64,000 nt of DNA from Streptomyces caatingaensis (lineage in GTDB: Bacteria; Actinomycetota; Actinomycetes; Streptomycetales; Streptomycetaceae), in NCBI RefSeq assembly GCF_001187435.1, contig NZ_LFXA01000010.1, forward strand, positions 1 through 64,000. Direction: 5' to 3'. Shown here one piece after another: positions 24,672 to 31,933 of this stretch; position 1 is the stretch's first letter, and every line of letters begins with the position of its first letter. The notes under the pieces are model-generated. The model did not search any database. It had not been told where the DNA came from and saw only the letters and a program-made list of their open reading frames with translations. Both the position numbers and the translations under genes were made by a program.

Positions 24672-26212
24672 CGGCTGTCTCCAGGGGTCTCTGCGGTGAC
24701 GTCAACGGGTGGGGCGGGGGCGGTGTGTGGGGCCCCGGGGGCGGGGTGCGGAACCCCGGGGGCGGGGTGCGGGGCCGCGGGCGCCGCATACGGGGACGCG
24801 GGGCCGGCATGCGGGGACGCGGGCGCAGCGTGCCCAGCCCCGGGCCCGGCATGCGGGGACGCGGGCGCGGCATGCGCAGCCCCGGGCCCGGCATGCGGGG
24901 ACGCGGGCGCGGCATGCGCAGCCCCGGGCCCGGCATGCGCAGCCCCCGAAGGCGCGGGCTGCCGTACGGGCACCGGCTGTGGCGGGAAGCGGACGGGCAG
25001 CGCGGCGAGGGCGCGGTGGAAGGGGCCGGGCCGCCACGCCAACCGGTCGGCGGGTACGGCCAGTTCGAGGTCGGGCAGCCGGTCGAGCAGCCGCTCGACG
25101 GCGACGGAGGCGATGAGCCGGGCGGGGCTCTTGGCCGGGCAGTGGTGGGGGCCGGCGCTCCAGGCGAGGTGGGCGCGGTTGCCGGTGCGCTGTCCGGAGT
25201 GCCGCTCCGGACGGAGGGCGGGGTCGGTGTTGGCGGCCGCGAAGCTGACCACGACGGGGTCGCCCGCGCGCAGCCGTACGCCCGCGAAGTCCACGTCCGC
25301 GGTGGGGTAGTGGACGCCGTAGTTGGCCATCGGCGGATCCAGCCACAGGACTTCGTCCAGCGCGTCGTCCACCGGCATGCTGCCGCCGGCCAGGTCGCCC
25401 GCGAAGCGGTCGTCGCACAGCAGCAGGCGCAGCGCCCCGGCGACGAGGTTCTGCTGGGGCTGGGTGCCCGCGCCCATGAGGACGACGATCTGGTGGATCA
25501 TCTCCTCGTCGGTGAGCCGGGCGGGGTGGGCCATCAGCCAGGAGGTCATGTCGGCGCCGGGCTGCCGCCGTTTGGTGCCGATGAGTTCGGTGAGGGTGGT
25601 GTAGACGAGGGTGTTGGCGCGTTCGGCGTCGACGCCGTCGAAGATGCCGGTCATGCCCTCGACGAGGCGGTCGCCGAGCTCCGGCGGGCAGCCGAAGAGC
25701 TGGTTGAAGACCAGCAGCGGCAGGACCTTGGCGTAGGAGCCGAGCAGGTCCGCCTCGCCGGCGGGCGCGAAGCGGTCGATGAGCGTGTCGGCGCTGCGCT
25801 CGACGTAGCCGCGCAGGGCGTTGGGGTCGATGCGCTCCAGGCTGTCGGTGACCGCCCCGCGCAGCCGGCGGTGCTGCTCGCCGTCCGTGAAGAGGCAGTT
25901 GGGCCGGTAGGCCATCATCGGCACGACGGGGTTGTCGGGGGCGATGCGGCCCTCGGCCATGTCGCGCCAGCGCCGGGGGTCCTTGGCGAACGTGCCGGGG
26001 CTGCGCAGGACTTCGAGGGCGGCGCGGTAGTCGGTGACCAGGTGTGCCCCTACGCCGGGGGCGAGTTCGACGGGGGCGACGGGGCCGTGGGCGCGCAGCC
26101 GCCGGTAGACGGCGTGCGGGTCGGCGGCGAACTCCGGCCCGTGCAGCGCGGTGGCGCCCCCGTGGGCGGGGCACCGGCCGGGGCCCGGGCCCGGGTCGGG
26201 GCGGTGGTTCAC
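24539..26212 (-). CDS. CYP157-like cytochrome P450 without ExxR, with repeat tail
   Basis: A 557-residue P450 whose normal catalytic domain covers about residues 25-420. The K-helix ExxR motif is replaced by EVLW (DEVLWLDPPMANY), as known for CYP157 enzymes of Streptomyces conservons. The oxygen-binding region reads LMGAGTQPQQN and the heme loop SAGPHHCPAKSPAR. The last 130 or so residues are a low-complexity Ala/Pro/His/Gly tail built partly of a 14-residue repeat (GAAHAAPASPHAGP). The GTG start overlaps the GTPase gene stop (GTGA). The frame runs 133 bases into the next P450, which suggests the original stop was lost when the repeat expanded. Confidence 0.85.
   Translation of the reverse strand: MNHRPDPGPGPGRCPAHGGATALHGPEFAADPHAVYRRLRAHGPVAPVELAPGVGAHLVTDYRAALEVLRSPGTFAKDPRRWRDMAEGRIAPDNPVVPMMAYRPNCLFTDGEQHRRLRGAVTDSLERIDPNALRGYVERSADTLIDRFAPAGEADLLGSYAKVLPLLVFNQLFGCPPELGDRLVEGMTGIFDGVDAERANTLVYTTLTELIGTKRRQPGADMTSWLMAHPARLTDEEMIHQIVVLMGAGTQPQQNLVAGALRLLLCDDRFAGDLAGGSMPVDDALDEVLWLDPPMANYGVHYPTADVDFAGVRLRAGDPVVVSFAAANTDPALRPERHSGQRTGNRAHLAWSAGPHHCPAKSPARLIASVAVERLLDRLPDLELAVPADRLAWRPGPFHRALAALPVRFPPQPVPVRQPAPSGAAHAGPGAAHAAPASPHAGPGAAHAAPASPHAGPGAGHAAPASPHAGPASPYAAPAAPHPAPGVPHPAPGAPHTAPAPPVDVTAETPGDSRWNPPSRPSGSTPPAGTSTARPPASAPGGRRPPWNSLVAWWHGR
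24796..24943. repeat. 42-bp tandem repeat inside the CYP157-like gene
   Basis: Units start at 24796 (imperfect), 24838, 24880 and 24922 (partial), exactly 42 bases apart, so the frame is kept. Each unit encodes 14 residues rich in Ala, His and Pro and contains the inverted element GCATGC twice. Confidence 0.85.
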
Positions 26213-26829
26213 ACGGGCTCCCGGTGGGTGGTGCGGGTGTGGAGCAGGTGGTCCACGAGGGTGATCAGGGCGCGGCCGGCGGAGCGGCGGTCCCGGGCGT
26301 CGCAGGTGACCAGGGGGGTCGCGGGGAGCAGGTCGAGGGCCTCGCGGATCTCCTCCTCGGGGTACGAGGGGGCGTCGTCGAAGTGGTTGACGGCGACCGC
26401 GTACGGCAGGTCGTGCTCCTCCAGCAGGCCCATGACGTCGAAGGACTGCTCCAGCCGCCGGGTGTCGGCGAGGACGACCGCGCCCAGGGCGCCCCGGGTC
26501 ATGTCCAGCCACAGCCGGGTGAACCGCTGCTGGCCGGGGGCGCCGAACAGGTACAGGACGAGACCCTCGTTGATGGTGATGCGGCCGAAGTCCATGGCGA
26601 CGGTGGTGGTCGTCTTGCCGGCCGTCCCGGCCAGGTCGTCCAGGTGCGCGCCGGCCTGCGTCATCGTCTCCTCGGTGCGCAGCGGGCGGATCTCGGAGAG
26701 CGAGCCCACGAACGTCGTCTTGCCGACGCCGAAGTGGCCGACGACGAGGATCTTCGCCGCGGTGCGCACGGTCCGTGGCAGGTAGACGCCGCTGTCGCGG
26801 ACGCTGTCACAGGCGGGCGCGGAGTCCAT
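26209..26829 (-). CDS. cvnD: conservon Ras-like GTPase (CvnD)
   Basis: A 206-residue small GTPase of the MglA/CvnD type. The P-loop is GHFGVGKTT, the G3-like segment is LFGAPGQQRF (replacing DxxG), and AVNHFDDA is the likely base-recognition region. In conservons this protein works with the roadblock protein and the kinase-like protein at the membrane as a bacterial counterpart of G-protein signalling. Its start overlaps the CvnC gene by 23 bases, and its stop overlaps the P450 start. Confidence 0.92.
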   Translation of the reverse strand: MDSAPACDSVRDSGVYLPRTVRTAAKILVVGHFGVGKTTFVGSLSEIRPLRTEETMTQAGAHLDDLAGTAGKTTTTVAMDFGRITINEGLVLYLFGAPGQQRFTRLWLDMTRGALGAVVLADTRRLEQSFDVMGLLEEHDLPYAVAVNHFDDAPSYPEEEIREALDLLPATPLVTCDARDRRSAGRALITLVDHLLHTRTTHREPV

Positions 26830-27169
26830 CGAGCACCTCCTGGAGGATCTGGGCCTCGGGCAGCTGGGCCGAGGGGATGGGGGCCCGGGTGGCGAGGTGG
26901 CCGCTGTCCACCAGGTCGCCGAGGAGCACCTTGACGACGCTCACGGGCAGGGCGAGATGGCCGGCGATCTCGGCGACGGACAGGGCGCCGCCGAGGCAGA
27001 GCTCCATCATGCGGCGCTTCTCCGGGCTGAGTCCGGCCAGCGGCCGGTCCGTGTGCGCCATGACCAGGGTGACCAGGTCGAAGGTGTTGCGCGTGGGGTG
27101 GGACCGGCCGTCCGTGACGACGTACGGCCGGACGAGTCCCCGTTCGCGCCGCGGCGTCGCCGGGGTCAT
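26807..27169 (-). CDS. cvnC: conservon DUF742 protein (CvnC)
   Basis: A 120-residue DUF742 protein starting MTPATPRRERGLVRPYVVTD. A winged-helix-like core follows (EKRRMMELCLGGALSVAEIA, VSVVKVLLGDLVDSGHL). DUF742 proteins are found almost only with conservons. The ATG at 27169 overlaps the end of the roadblock gene by four bases. A much longer in-frame reading to 28096 is out-of-frame CvnA/CvnB coding sequence and was ignored. Confidence 0.9.
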   Translation of the reverse strand: MTPATPRRERGLVRPYVVTDGRSHPTRNTFDLVTLVMAHTDRPLAGLSPEKRRMMELCLGGALSVAEIAGHLALPVSVVKVLLGDLVDSGHLATRAPIPSAQLPEAQILQEVLDGLRARL

Positions 27170-27603
27170 GCCGGGCTGCCCGGGCCCTGCCAGCCGGTGT
27201 CCTGCCGCGGCGGGGTGCTCAGCTCCTTGCCGAGGCCCGCGACGGTCTTCTGCATGCGGTAGGTGACCGCCTCCATGTCGACGTTCTCGGTGGCCGAGAC
27301 GGCGAGGTACGCGCCGGGGCCGGCGGCGATGAGGAAGACGTAGCCGTGGGCGAACTCGATGAGGGTCTGCCGCCAGGGGGTGTCGTGGGGCGCCGGGTGG
27401 GTGCAGAAGTCGGCCGTGGAGCGGCTGATCGACTGGAGGCCGGAGAGCGCGGCCGCCTGGCGTTCGGCCTCGTCGCGGGCGATGCCGGCGGAGTGGGCGC
27501 GCAGCATGCCGTCGGCGGAGAGCAGGATCGCGTGGCGGGCCTCGGGGATCTTGACGACCTCGTCCAGCATCCACGCCAGGTCGTTGTTCAGGTGGTCGTT
27601 CAC
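27166..27603 (-). CDS. cvnB: conservon roadblock/LC7 protein (CvnB)
   Basis: A 145-residue roadblock/LC7-domain protein (LAWMLDEVVKIPEARHAILL, then DGMLRAHSAGI and FIAAGPGAYLAVSA-type strand region read here as LIAAGPGAYLAV). It probably acts as an exchange factor or GAP-like partner for the CvnD GTPase. The GTG start at 27603 overlaps the CvnA stop (GTGA). Nothing unusual in length. Confidence 0.92.
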   Translation of the reverse strand: MNDHLNNDLAWMLDEVVKIPEARHAILLSADGMLRAHSAGIARDEAERQAAALSGLQSISRSTADFCTHPAPHDTPWRQTLIEFAHGYVFLIAAGPGAYLAVSATENVDMEAVTYRMQKTVAGLGKELSTPPRQDTGWQGPGSPA

Positions 27604-29513
27604 GCGGAGGGGTTCCCTTCGTCTTCTGCGGGGGCGGGGAGCGGACCGGGGAGCGGGGTGCCGGCGGCGGGCGTGCGTCCGGAGCGGGTCCCGCGGGCGA
27701 ACGCGCCCATGCGGCGGGCGGTCTCCTCGGGGGACCGCTCCGCCGGGGCCTCGGCGGGCGGCGCGGCCGGGGCCGGCCGGGCGGCGGGGTGGCCCGCCGT
27801 GCCGGGGCGCCGCCGCCGTCGCTTGGGCAGACCGCCGGCGGTCCTGCCGAACGGCTCCGCCGGGGGCTGCTCCGCCGGAGCGGGGGCGGTGTGGCCGGCG
27901 GGACCGGCCGTGCCCGGGCGCCCGGGGGCGGCGTGGCGCGCCGGGCCGGGCGCGGTTTCCGGGGCACCCGGGGAGCGGCCGTACGCCTCGTGCCCAGGGG
28001 CGGCGGGGCCGCCCGGAGCGGCGCCCTGCCGCGGCCCGAAGCCGTCGGGCGGCTCCTGCGCGGGCGCGGACGGGTCCGCCGGGCCGGGGTCGGCACCGCC
28101 GGCCTCCGGCGCGTGCGCAGGGCGGGCGCCGGCGGACGGGACGGGCGCCGGGTGGCCGGACGGCCCGGGGCCGGGGCCGGACGGATCCGGAGCGGGGTGG
28201 TCCGCCGGGGCGCCGCCGTCCGCCGAGTCCGTGCCGGGAGCGGTCCCGGCTGCGCCGGCCGGGCGGCCGGCCGGCTCGTGCGCGGGCGCCTGCGCGGGCC
28301 AGCCCGCCGGAAGGTCGCCGGACGGGCCGGGTTCGGGGCGGGCGCCGGGGACGGTGCCGGACGGCGCGGACGCCGTCCCTCGCGCGCCGGAGCCGGCGGG
28401 CGAGTCGTACGGATCCGCGGGCGACCCGCCCGTGCCGGTGGCGCGGCGGCGCTGCGGGGACGGGCGGCCGGGGGCGGTCAGGGGGACCGTGCCGGGGCCG
28501 TCGAGGTCCAGATGGGTCAGGAGGGCGGCGGGGAGGAAGAGGACGGCCCGTACGCCGCCGTAGGGCGAGCGGGTGTCCACGGAGACGCTGAAGCCGTAGC
28601 GGGCGGCGAGCGCGCCGACGACGGGGAAGCCGAACTGCGGGGGGTCGCCGAGCCGGGAGACGTCCACGCCGCGGCGTCCGGACAGCAGCGCGACGGCCCG
28701 TTCGACCTCCTGGCGGTCCATGCCCACGCCCGCGTCGTCGATGACGACGCAGGCGCCGTTGTGCACCGGCTGGAGGCTGACCTCCACGGTGGTGTTGGGC
28801 TGCGAGTGGCGGGCCGCGTTGTCGAGGAGCTCGGCGACGGCGAGCACGACGGGCTCGACCGCGCGGCTGACGACGGCGAGCGCCTCGCCGGCGGGGCCGT
28901 GCACCCGTACCCGGCGGTAGTCGCGGATCCGGGAGGTGGCGCCGCGCACGACGTCGGTCAGCGGGGAGGCGACGCGCTGCCGGCCGGGCCACGAGCCGCA
29001 GAGCACCCCGATCGCCTGGGCGCGGCGGCCGAATTGCGCGTTGGTGTGGTCGATCTCCAGCAGGTCGCGCAGCACTTCGGGGTCGTCGTGCCGCTCCTGC
29101 ATGGTGGAGATGGCCAGTTGCTGCTCGTGCGCGAGGCCCTGGAGGGCACGCATCGAGGCCCGCAGCGCCGCCTTGGCGGACTGGTCGGCGCGGACCTGGG
29201 CCTTGTCGACGGCCTGGGCGAAGAGGTCCATCACGGCCTGGAGGCTGTGGGCGAACGCGGTGCCGGCGAGCCGGTCGTCGAGGAGGCCGGGCAGCGGCAC
29301 GGCGGTGTCCGCCGCGTCCGTGACGGCCGGCAGGCGCACGTCGACCAGGCGGGCGGCCTCGTCGTCGCGCGCCCGCACGTTCTCCTCCAGCGCGGCGGCG
29401 CGGGCCCGCAGCGCGGCGGCGATCCGGCGCTGGCGCACCAGCAGGACCACCGCGGCGACCAGCGCCACGGCCAGGCACCAGAGCCCCGCTTCCGATATGT
29501 GATGTGACATCAA
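27600..29513 (-). CDS. cvnA: conservon sensor-kinase-like protein (CvnA)
   Basis: A 637-residue membrane protein: one N-terminal transmembrane helix (LWCLAVALVAAVVLLV), a helical region, an HATPase domain with the N-box VLAVAELLDNAARHS and the G-box VIDDAGVGMD, then a disordered Pro/Ala/Gly tail of about 270 residues. Conservon kinases like this carry a degenerate or missing phosphoacceptor region and are thought to signal to the GTPase module. First gene of the operon cvnA-B-C-D-P450-P450. The ATG at 29513 is followed by a second Met. Confidence 0.9.
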   Translation of the reverse strand: MMSHHISEAGLWCLAVALVAAVVLLVRQRRIAAALRARAAALEENVRARDDEAARLVDVRLPAVTDAADTAVPLPGLLDDRLAGTAFAHSLQAVMDLFAQAVDKAQVRADQSAKAALRASMRALQGLAHEQQLAISTMQERHDDPEVLRDLLEIDHTNAQFGRRAQAIGVLCGSWPGRQRVASPLTDVVRGATSRIRDYRRVRVHGPAGEALAVVSRAVEPVVLAVAELLDNAARHSQPNTTVEVSLQPVHNGACVVIDDAGVGMDRQEVERAVALLSGRRGVDVSRLGDPPQFGFPVVGALAARYGFSVSVDTRSPYGGVRAVLFLPAALLTHLDLDGPGTVPLTAPGRPSPQRRRATGTGGSPADPYDSPAGSGARGTASAPSGTVPGARPEPGPSGDLPAGWPAQAPAHEPAGRPAGAAGTAPGTDSADGGAPADHPAPDPSGPGPGPSGHPAPVPSAGARPAHAPEAGGADPGPADPSAPAQEPPDGFGPRQGAAPGGPAAPGHEAYGRSPGAPETAPGPARHAAPGRPGTAGPAGHTAPAPAEQPPAEPFGRTAGGLPKRRRRRPGTAGHPAARPAPAAPPAEAPAERSPEETARRMGAFARGTRSGRTPAAGTPLPGPLPAPAEDEGNPSA

Positions 29514-29652
29514 TTCCTCTTGGACGCCGGTTCGTGCGGGCGGCGGGACGGTTCGGTGCGTCCTGACGTCCCGTCCAAAAGCGGAATACGCGGATCATCC
29601 AACCACACCCGTGACCCTGCGTCCGTCCCCGATCTCGAATATCGAACAAACC

Positions 29653-29694
29653 GTCGCCTCCCGTCCGTCCGGGCAGGGACGGGCGGGAGGCGAC
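29653..29694 (-). terminator. hairpin terminator after wrbA
   Basis: An 11-bp stem (GTCGCCTCCCG / CGGGAGGCGAC) with inner pairing, 50 bases after the wrbA stop and followed on the minus strand by a T-rich stretch. Confidence 0.75.
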
Positions 29695-29744
29695 AGACGA
29701 TTTTCGGCCGGGATTCGGCTGACATCGCGTCAGGGCGCGCCGCC

Positions 29745-30359
29745 TCAGGCGGAGAGGCCGGCCTTGAGCGCGGTGGCGATCTCCGTGGCGCGGCGGGCCT
29801 GGTAGGCGACGGCGGCGAGGTTGTCGGGGTGCACGTTGCCCGGCTCGTTGTGCGTGACGCTGCTCGCGCCGTACGGGTTGCCGTTGGCCTTCTCGAACTG
29901 GACCGGGTCGGTGAAGCCGGGCGGCACGATGATCGCGCCCCAGTGGTAGAAGGTGTTGTTCAGCGCCAGGATGGTCGACTCCTGGCCGCCGTGCACGTTG
30001 TTGGTCGAGGTGAAGGACGAGACGACCTTGTCGGCCAGCTTGCCCTGGGCCCAGATCCCGCCGGTCGTGTCGAGGAACTGCTTGAGCTGCGCGGCCGGCA
30101 GGCCGAAGCGGGTGGGCGTGCCGAAGAGGACGGCGTCGGCCCAGACCAGGTCGTCCGGCGTCGCCTCGGGCACGTCCTCGGTGGCCTCCGCGTGCGCCGC
30201 CCACGCCGGGTTGCTCTCGACGGCGGCGCGCGGGGCGAGTTCGGCCACCTTGCGGAGCCGCACGTCGGCGCCGCTCTTCTCGGCCTCGGCCGCGGCGGCC
30301 TCCGCCATCTTGTGGATGTTGCCGGTGGACGAGTAGTAGATGACGGCGACGTTGGTCAT
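29745..30359 (-). CDS. wrbA: NAD(P)H:quinone oxidoreductase, WrbA type
   Basis: A 204-residue flavodoxin-fold protein. The FMN phosphate loop is YYSSTGNIHKMAE, followed by GTPTRFGLPAAQLKQFLD, SSFTSTNNVHGGQESTIL and the C-terminal GASSVTHNEPGNVHPD, all diagnostic for WrbA. It reduces quinones by two electrons, protecting against redox cycling. It is monocistronic, with its own hairpin terminator. It sits in the accessory block beside the conservon; whether it is linked to the polyketide quinone is unknown. Confidence 0.93.
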   Translation of the reverse strand: MTNVAVIYYSSTGNIHKMAEAAAAEAEKSGADVRLRKVAELAPRAAVESNPAWAAHAEATEDVPEATPDDLVWADAVLFGTPTRFGLPAAQLKQFLDTTGGIWAQGKLADKVVSSFTSTNNVHGGQESTILALNNTFYHWGAIIVPPGFTDPVQFEKANGNPYGASSVTHNEPGNVHPDNLAAVAYQARRATEIATALKAGLSA

Positions 30360-30625
30360 GGCCGTGCGGGCTCCTCAGCGGTCTCGGGCACCGCACCGGT
30401 CGTGCGGTGTCGGCACATGGTGGGGCGCCACCGCGCCGGCGGCCAAAACGGGCGGGGACAGTCAGTCAACTCACCGCTCCCGCCGGGCAGTCCGCGGCGG
30501 CCGTCCCGTGCCCGAAGGCCCCGTATGTGACGAAGTAGGGCGGGACCGTTCGACGCTGGGGCGTTCCCTCCCTAACGTGCGTGCTGCGGTGGGTGATCCG
30601 TAGTGCCGGAGAAGGGGTCGCGTCC

Positions 30626-31768
30626 ATGGGAGAGAGCAAGGCCGGTCCGTCCCCGGGGGGCCCGGGGGGCCTGGACGCCCTGGCCGCCGAGGGCGTCGCA
30701 CCCTGGCTCGGCGGGCTCCGCCGCTCCCTGCTCTCCTCCGGGGGGCGGCCGGGGCTGCTCGCGGGGGCGGCTGTGCGCGGCGCGTCGTTCTGCCCGGAGG
30801 GCCTGGCCGCCGACGCGGTGGAGGACGACGGCTGCCGCGAGCAGCTGTCCCTGCTGGCCCGCCGCCCCGCCGCGCCGGACACGGCCGTCCTGGCGCTGTG
30901 CGCCTACGACCTGCGCTCGGCGTGCGACGTCCTGCGCCCGGTCTTCGGGACCGGGCACGGCGGCGACGGCTGTGTCTCGATGGACGTGGACGCCGCCCTG
31001 GCCCGCGACGCGGTCGGCACGGTGGCCGCCGCCGGGGAGCTGCACCGGGCCGCGGGCCGGAGCAACGCCCTGGTCAAGATCCCGGCGACCGGGCCGGGGC
31101 TGGCCGCCGTCCGCGCCTGCCTGCGCCGGGGCATCGGCGTGCACGTCACGGAGATCTTCTCGGTGCGCCGCTACGGAGAGGTCCTCGACGCCTGTCTGGA
31201 CGGCCTGGAAGGGGCCCGCGCGGCCGGGCACGACCTCGCCGCCCTGCCCGTGTGCACGTCGCTGGCGGCCGGCCGGATCGAGGCGGGCGTCGACGAGCGG
31301 CTCACCGCCCTCGGCACGCCGCAGGCGCTCGCGCTGCGCGGCACGGCGGCCCTGGCCGTGGCCCGGCTCGCCTTCCGGCTCTACGAGGAGCGGCTGGGCA
31401 CGGCCTGCTGGCGGCGGCTGGCCGCCGCGGGGGCCCGGCCGCCGCGGCCGCTGTGGGACGTCGTCGACGATCCGGCGGACGGCGCCGGCCGCGAACTGCG
31501 GCGCGCCGAGACCCTGGTGGCCTGGGGCACCGGCGTGGTCCTCTCCCCCGCCGGGCTGGCGGCCGCCGCCGGGGCCCGGCCGGAGGGCGACACCCTGACC
31601 AGCCGTCACGACGAGGCGGCCGCGCTGGTGGCGGAGGTCGAACGGCTCGGCGTCCCCTTCGAGGCCACGGCCGCCGGGCTGGCCGCGGCCCGGCTGCGGC
31701 GGCTGGCCCGCGCCTGGCGGGGGCTGCGGCGGACGGTGGCCGAGCAGCTCGGCGCCGGCGCGTCCTGA
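30626..31768 (+). CDS. degenerate transaldolase-like protein
   Basis: A 380-residue protein with a transaldolase-type TIM barrel. VSMDVDAALARD and LVKIPATGPGL (with the Schiff-base lysine) match the family well, as does VTEIFSVRRY. Later elements are altered: the usual VNVTLIF reads VHVTEIF, and the phosphate-binding RPLWASTGTK region reads RPLWDVVDDPADG. It may have another aldolase activity or be inactive. Start ATG 30626 follows GGAGAAGGGG; an in-frame extension to 30581 is less likely. It stands alone rather than in a pentose phosphate operon. Confidence 0.72.
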   Translation: MGESKAGPSPGGPGGLDALAAEGVAPWLGGLRRSLLSSGGRPGLLAGAAVRGASFCPEGLAADAVEDDGCREQLSLLARRPAAPDTAVLALCAYDLRSACDVLRPVFGTGHGGDGCVSMDVDAALARDAVGTVAAAGELHRAAGRSNALVKIPATGPGLAAVRACLRRGIGVHVTEIFSVRRYGEVLDACLDGLEGARAAGHDLAALPVCTSLAAGRIEAGVDERLTALGTPQALALRGTAALAVARLAFRLYEERLGTACWRRLAAAGARPPRPLWDVVDDPADGAGRELRRAETLVAWGTGVVLSPAGLAAAAGARPEGDTLTSRHDEAAALVAEVERLGVPFEATAAGLAAARLRRLARAWRGLRRTVAEQLGAGAS

Positions 31769-31933
31769 CGGTCGGCCCGGCCCCGGGGAATCCACCTTGC
31801 GGCGCCCGAACGCCCTCGCATAACTTGACCGCTGGGTGGAGTAGGTGCCACATCGGGGGATCGGGGCTTACAGGCCGGGGGGCCTGGGGGTCATGACGTG
31901 CGGTGACGCATGGTCAGCACCAAGGAGGGGCGC

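Noticed and set aside
27166..30396. 1076-codon minus-strand frame
   Set aside because: Only the last 145 codons are real (roadblock protein); the rest is out of frame with CvnA and WrbA coding sequence.
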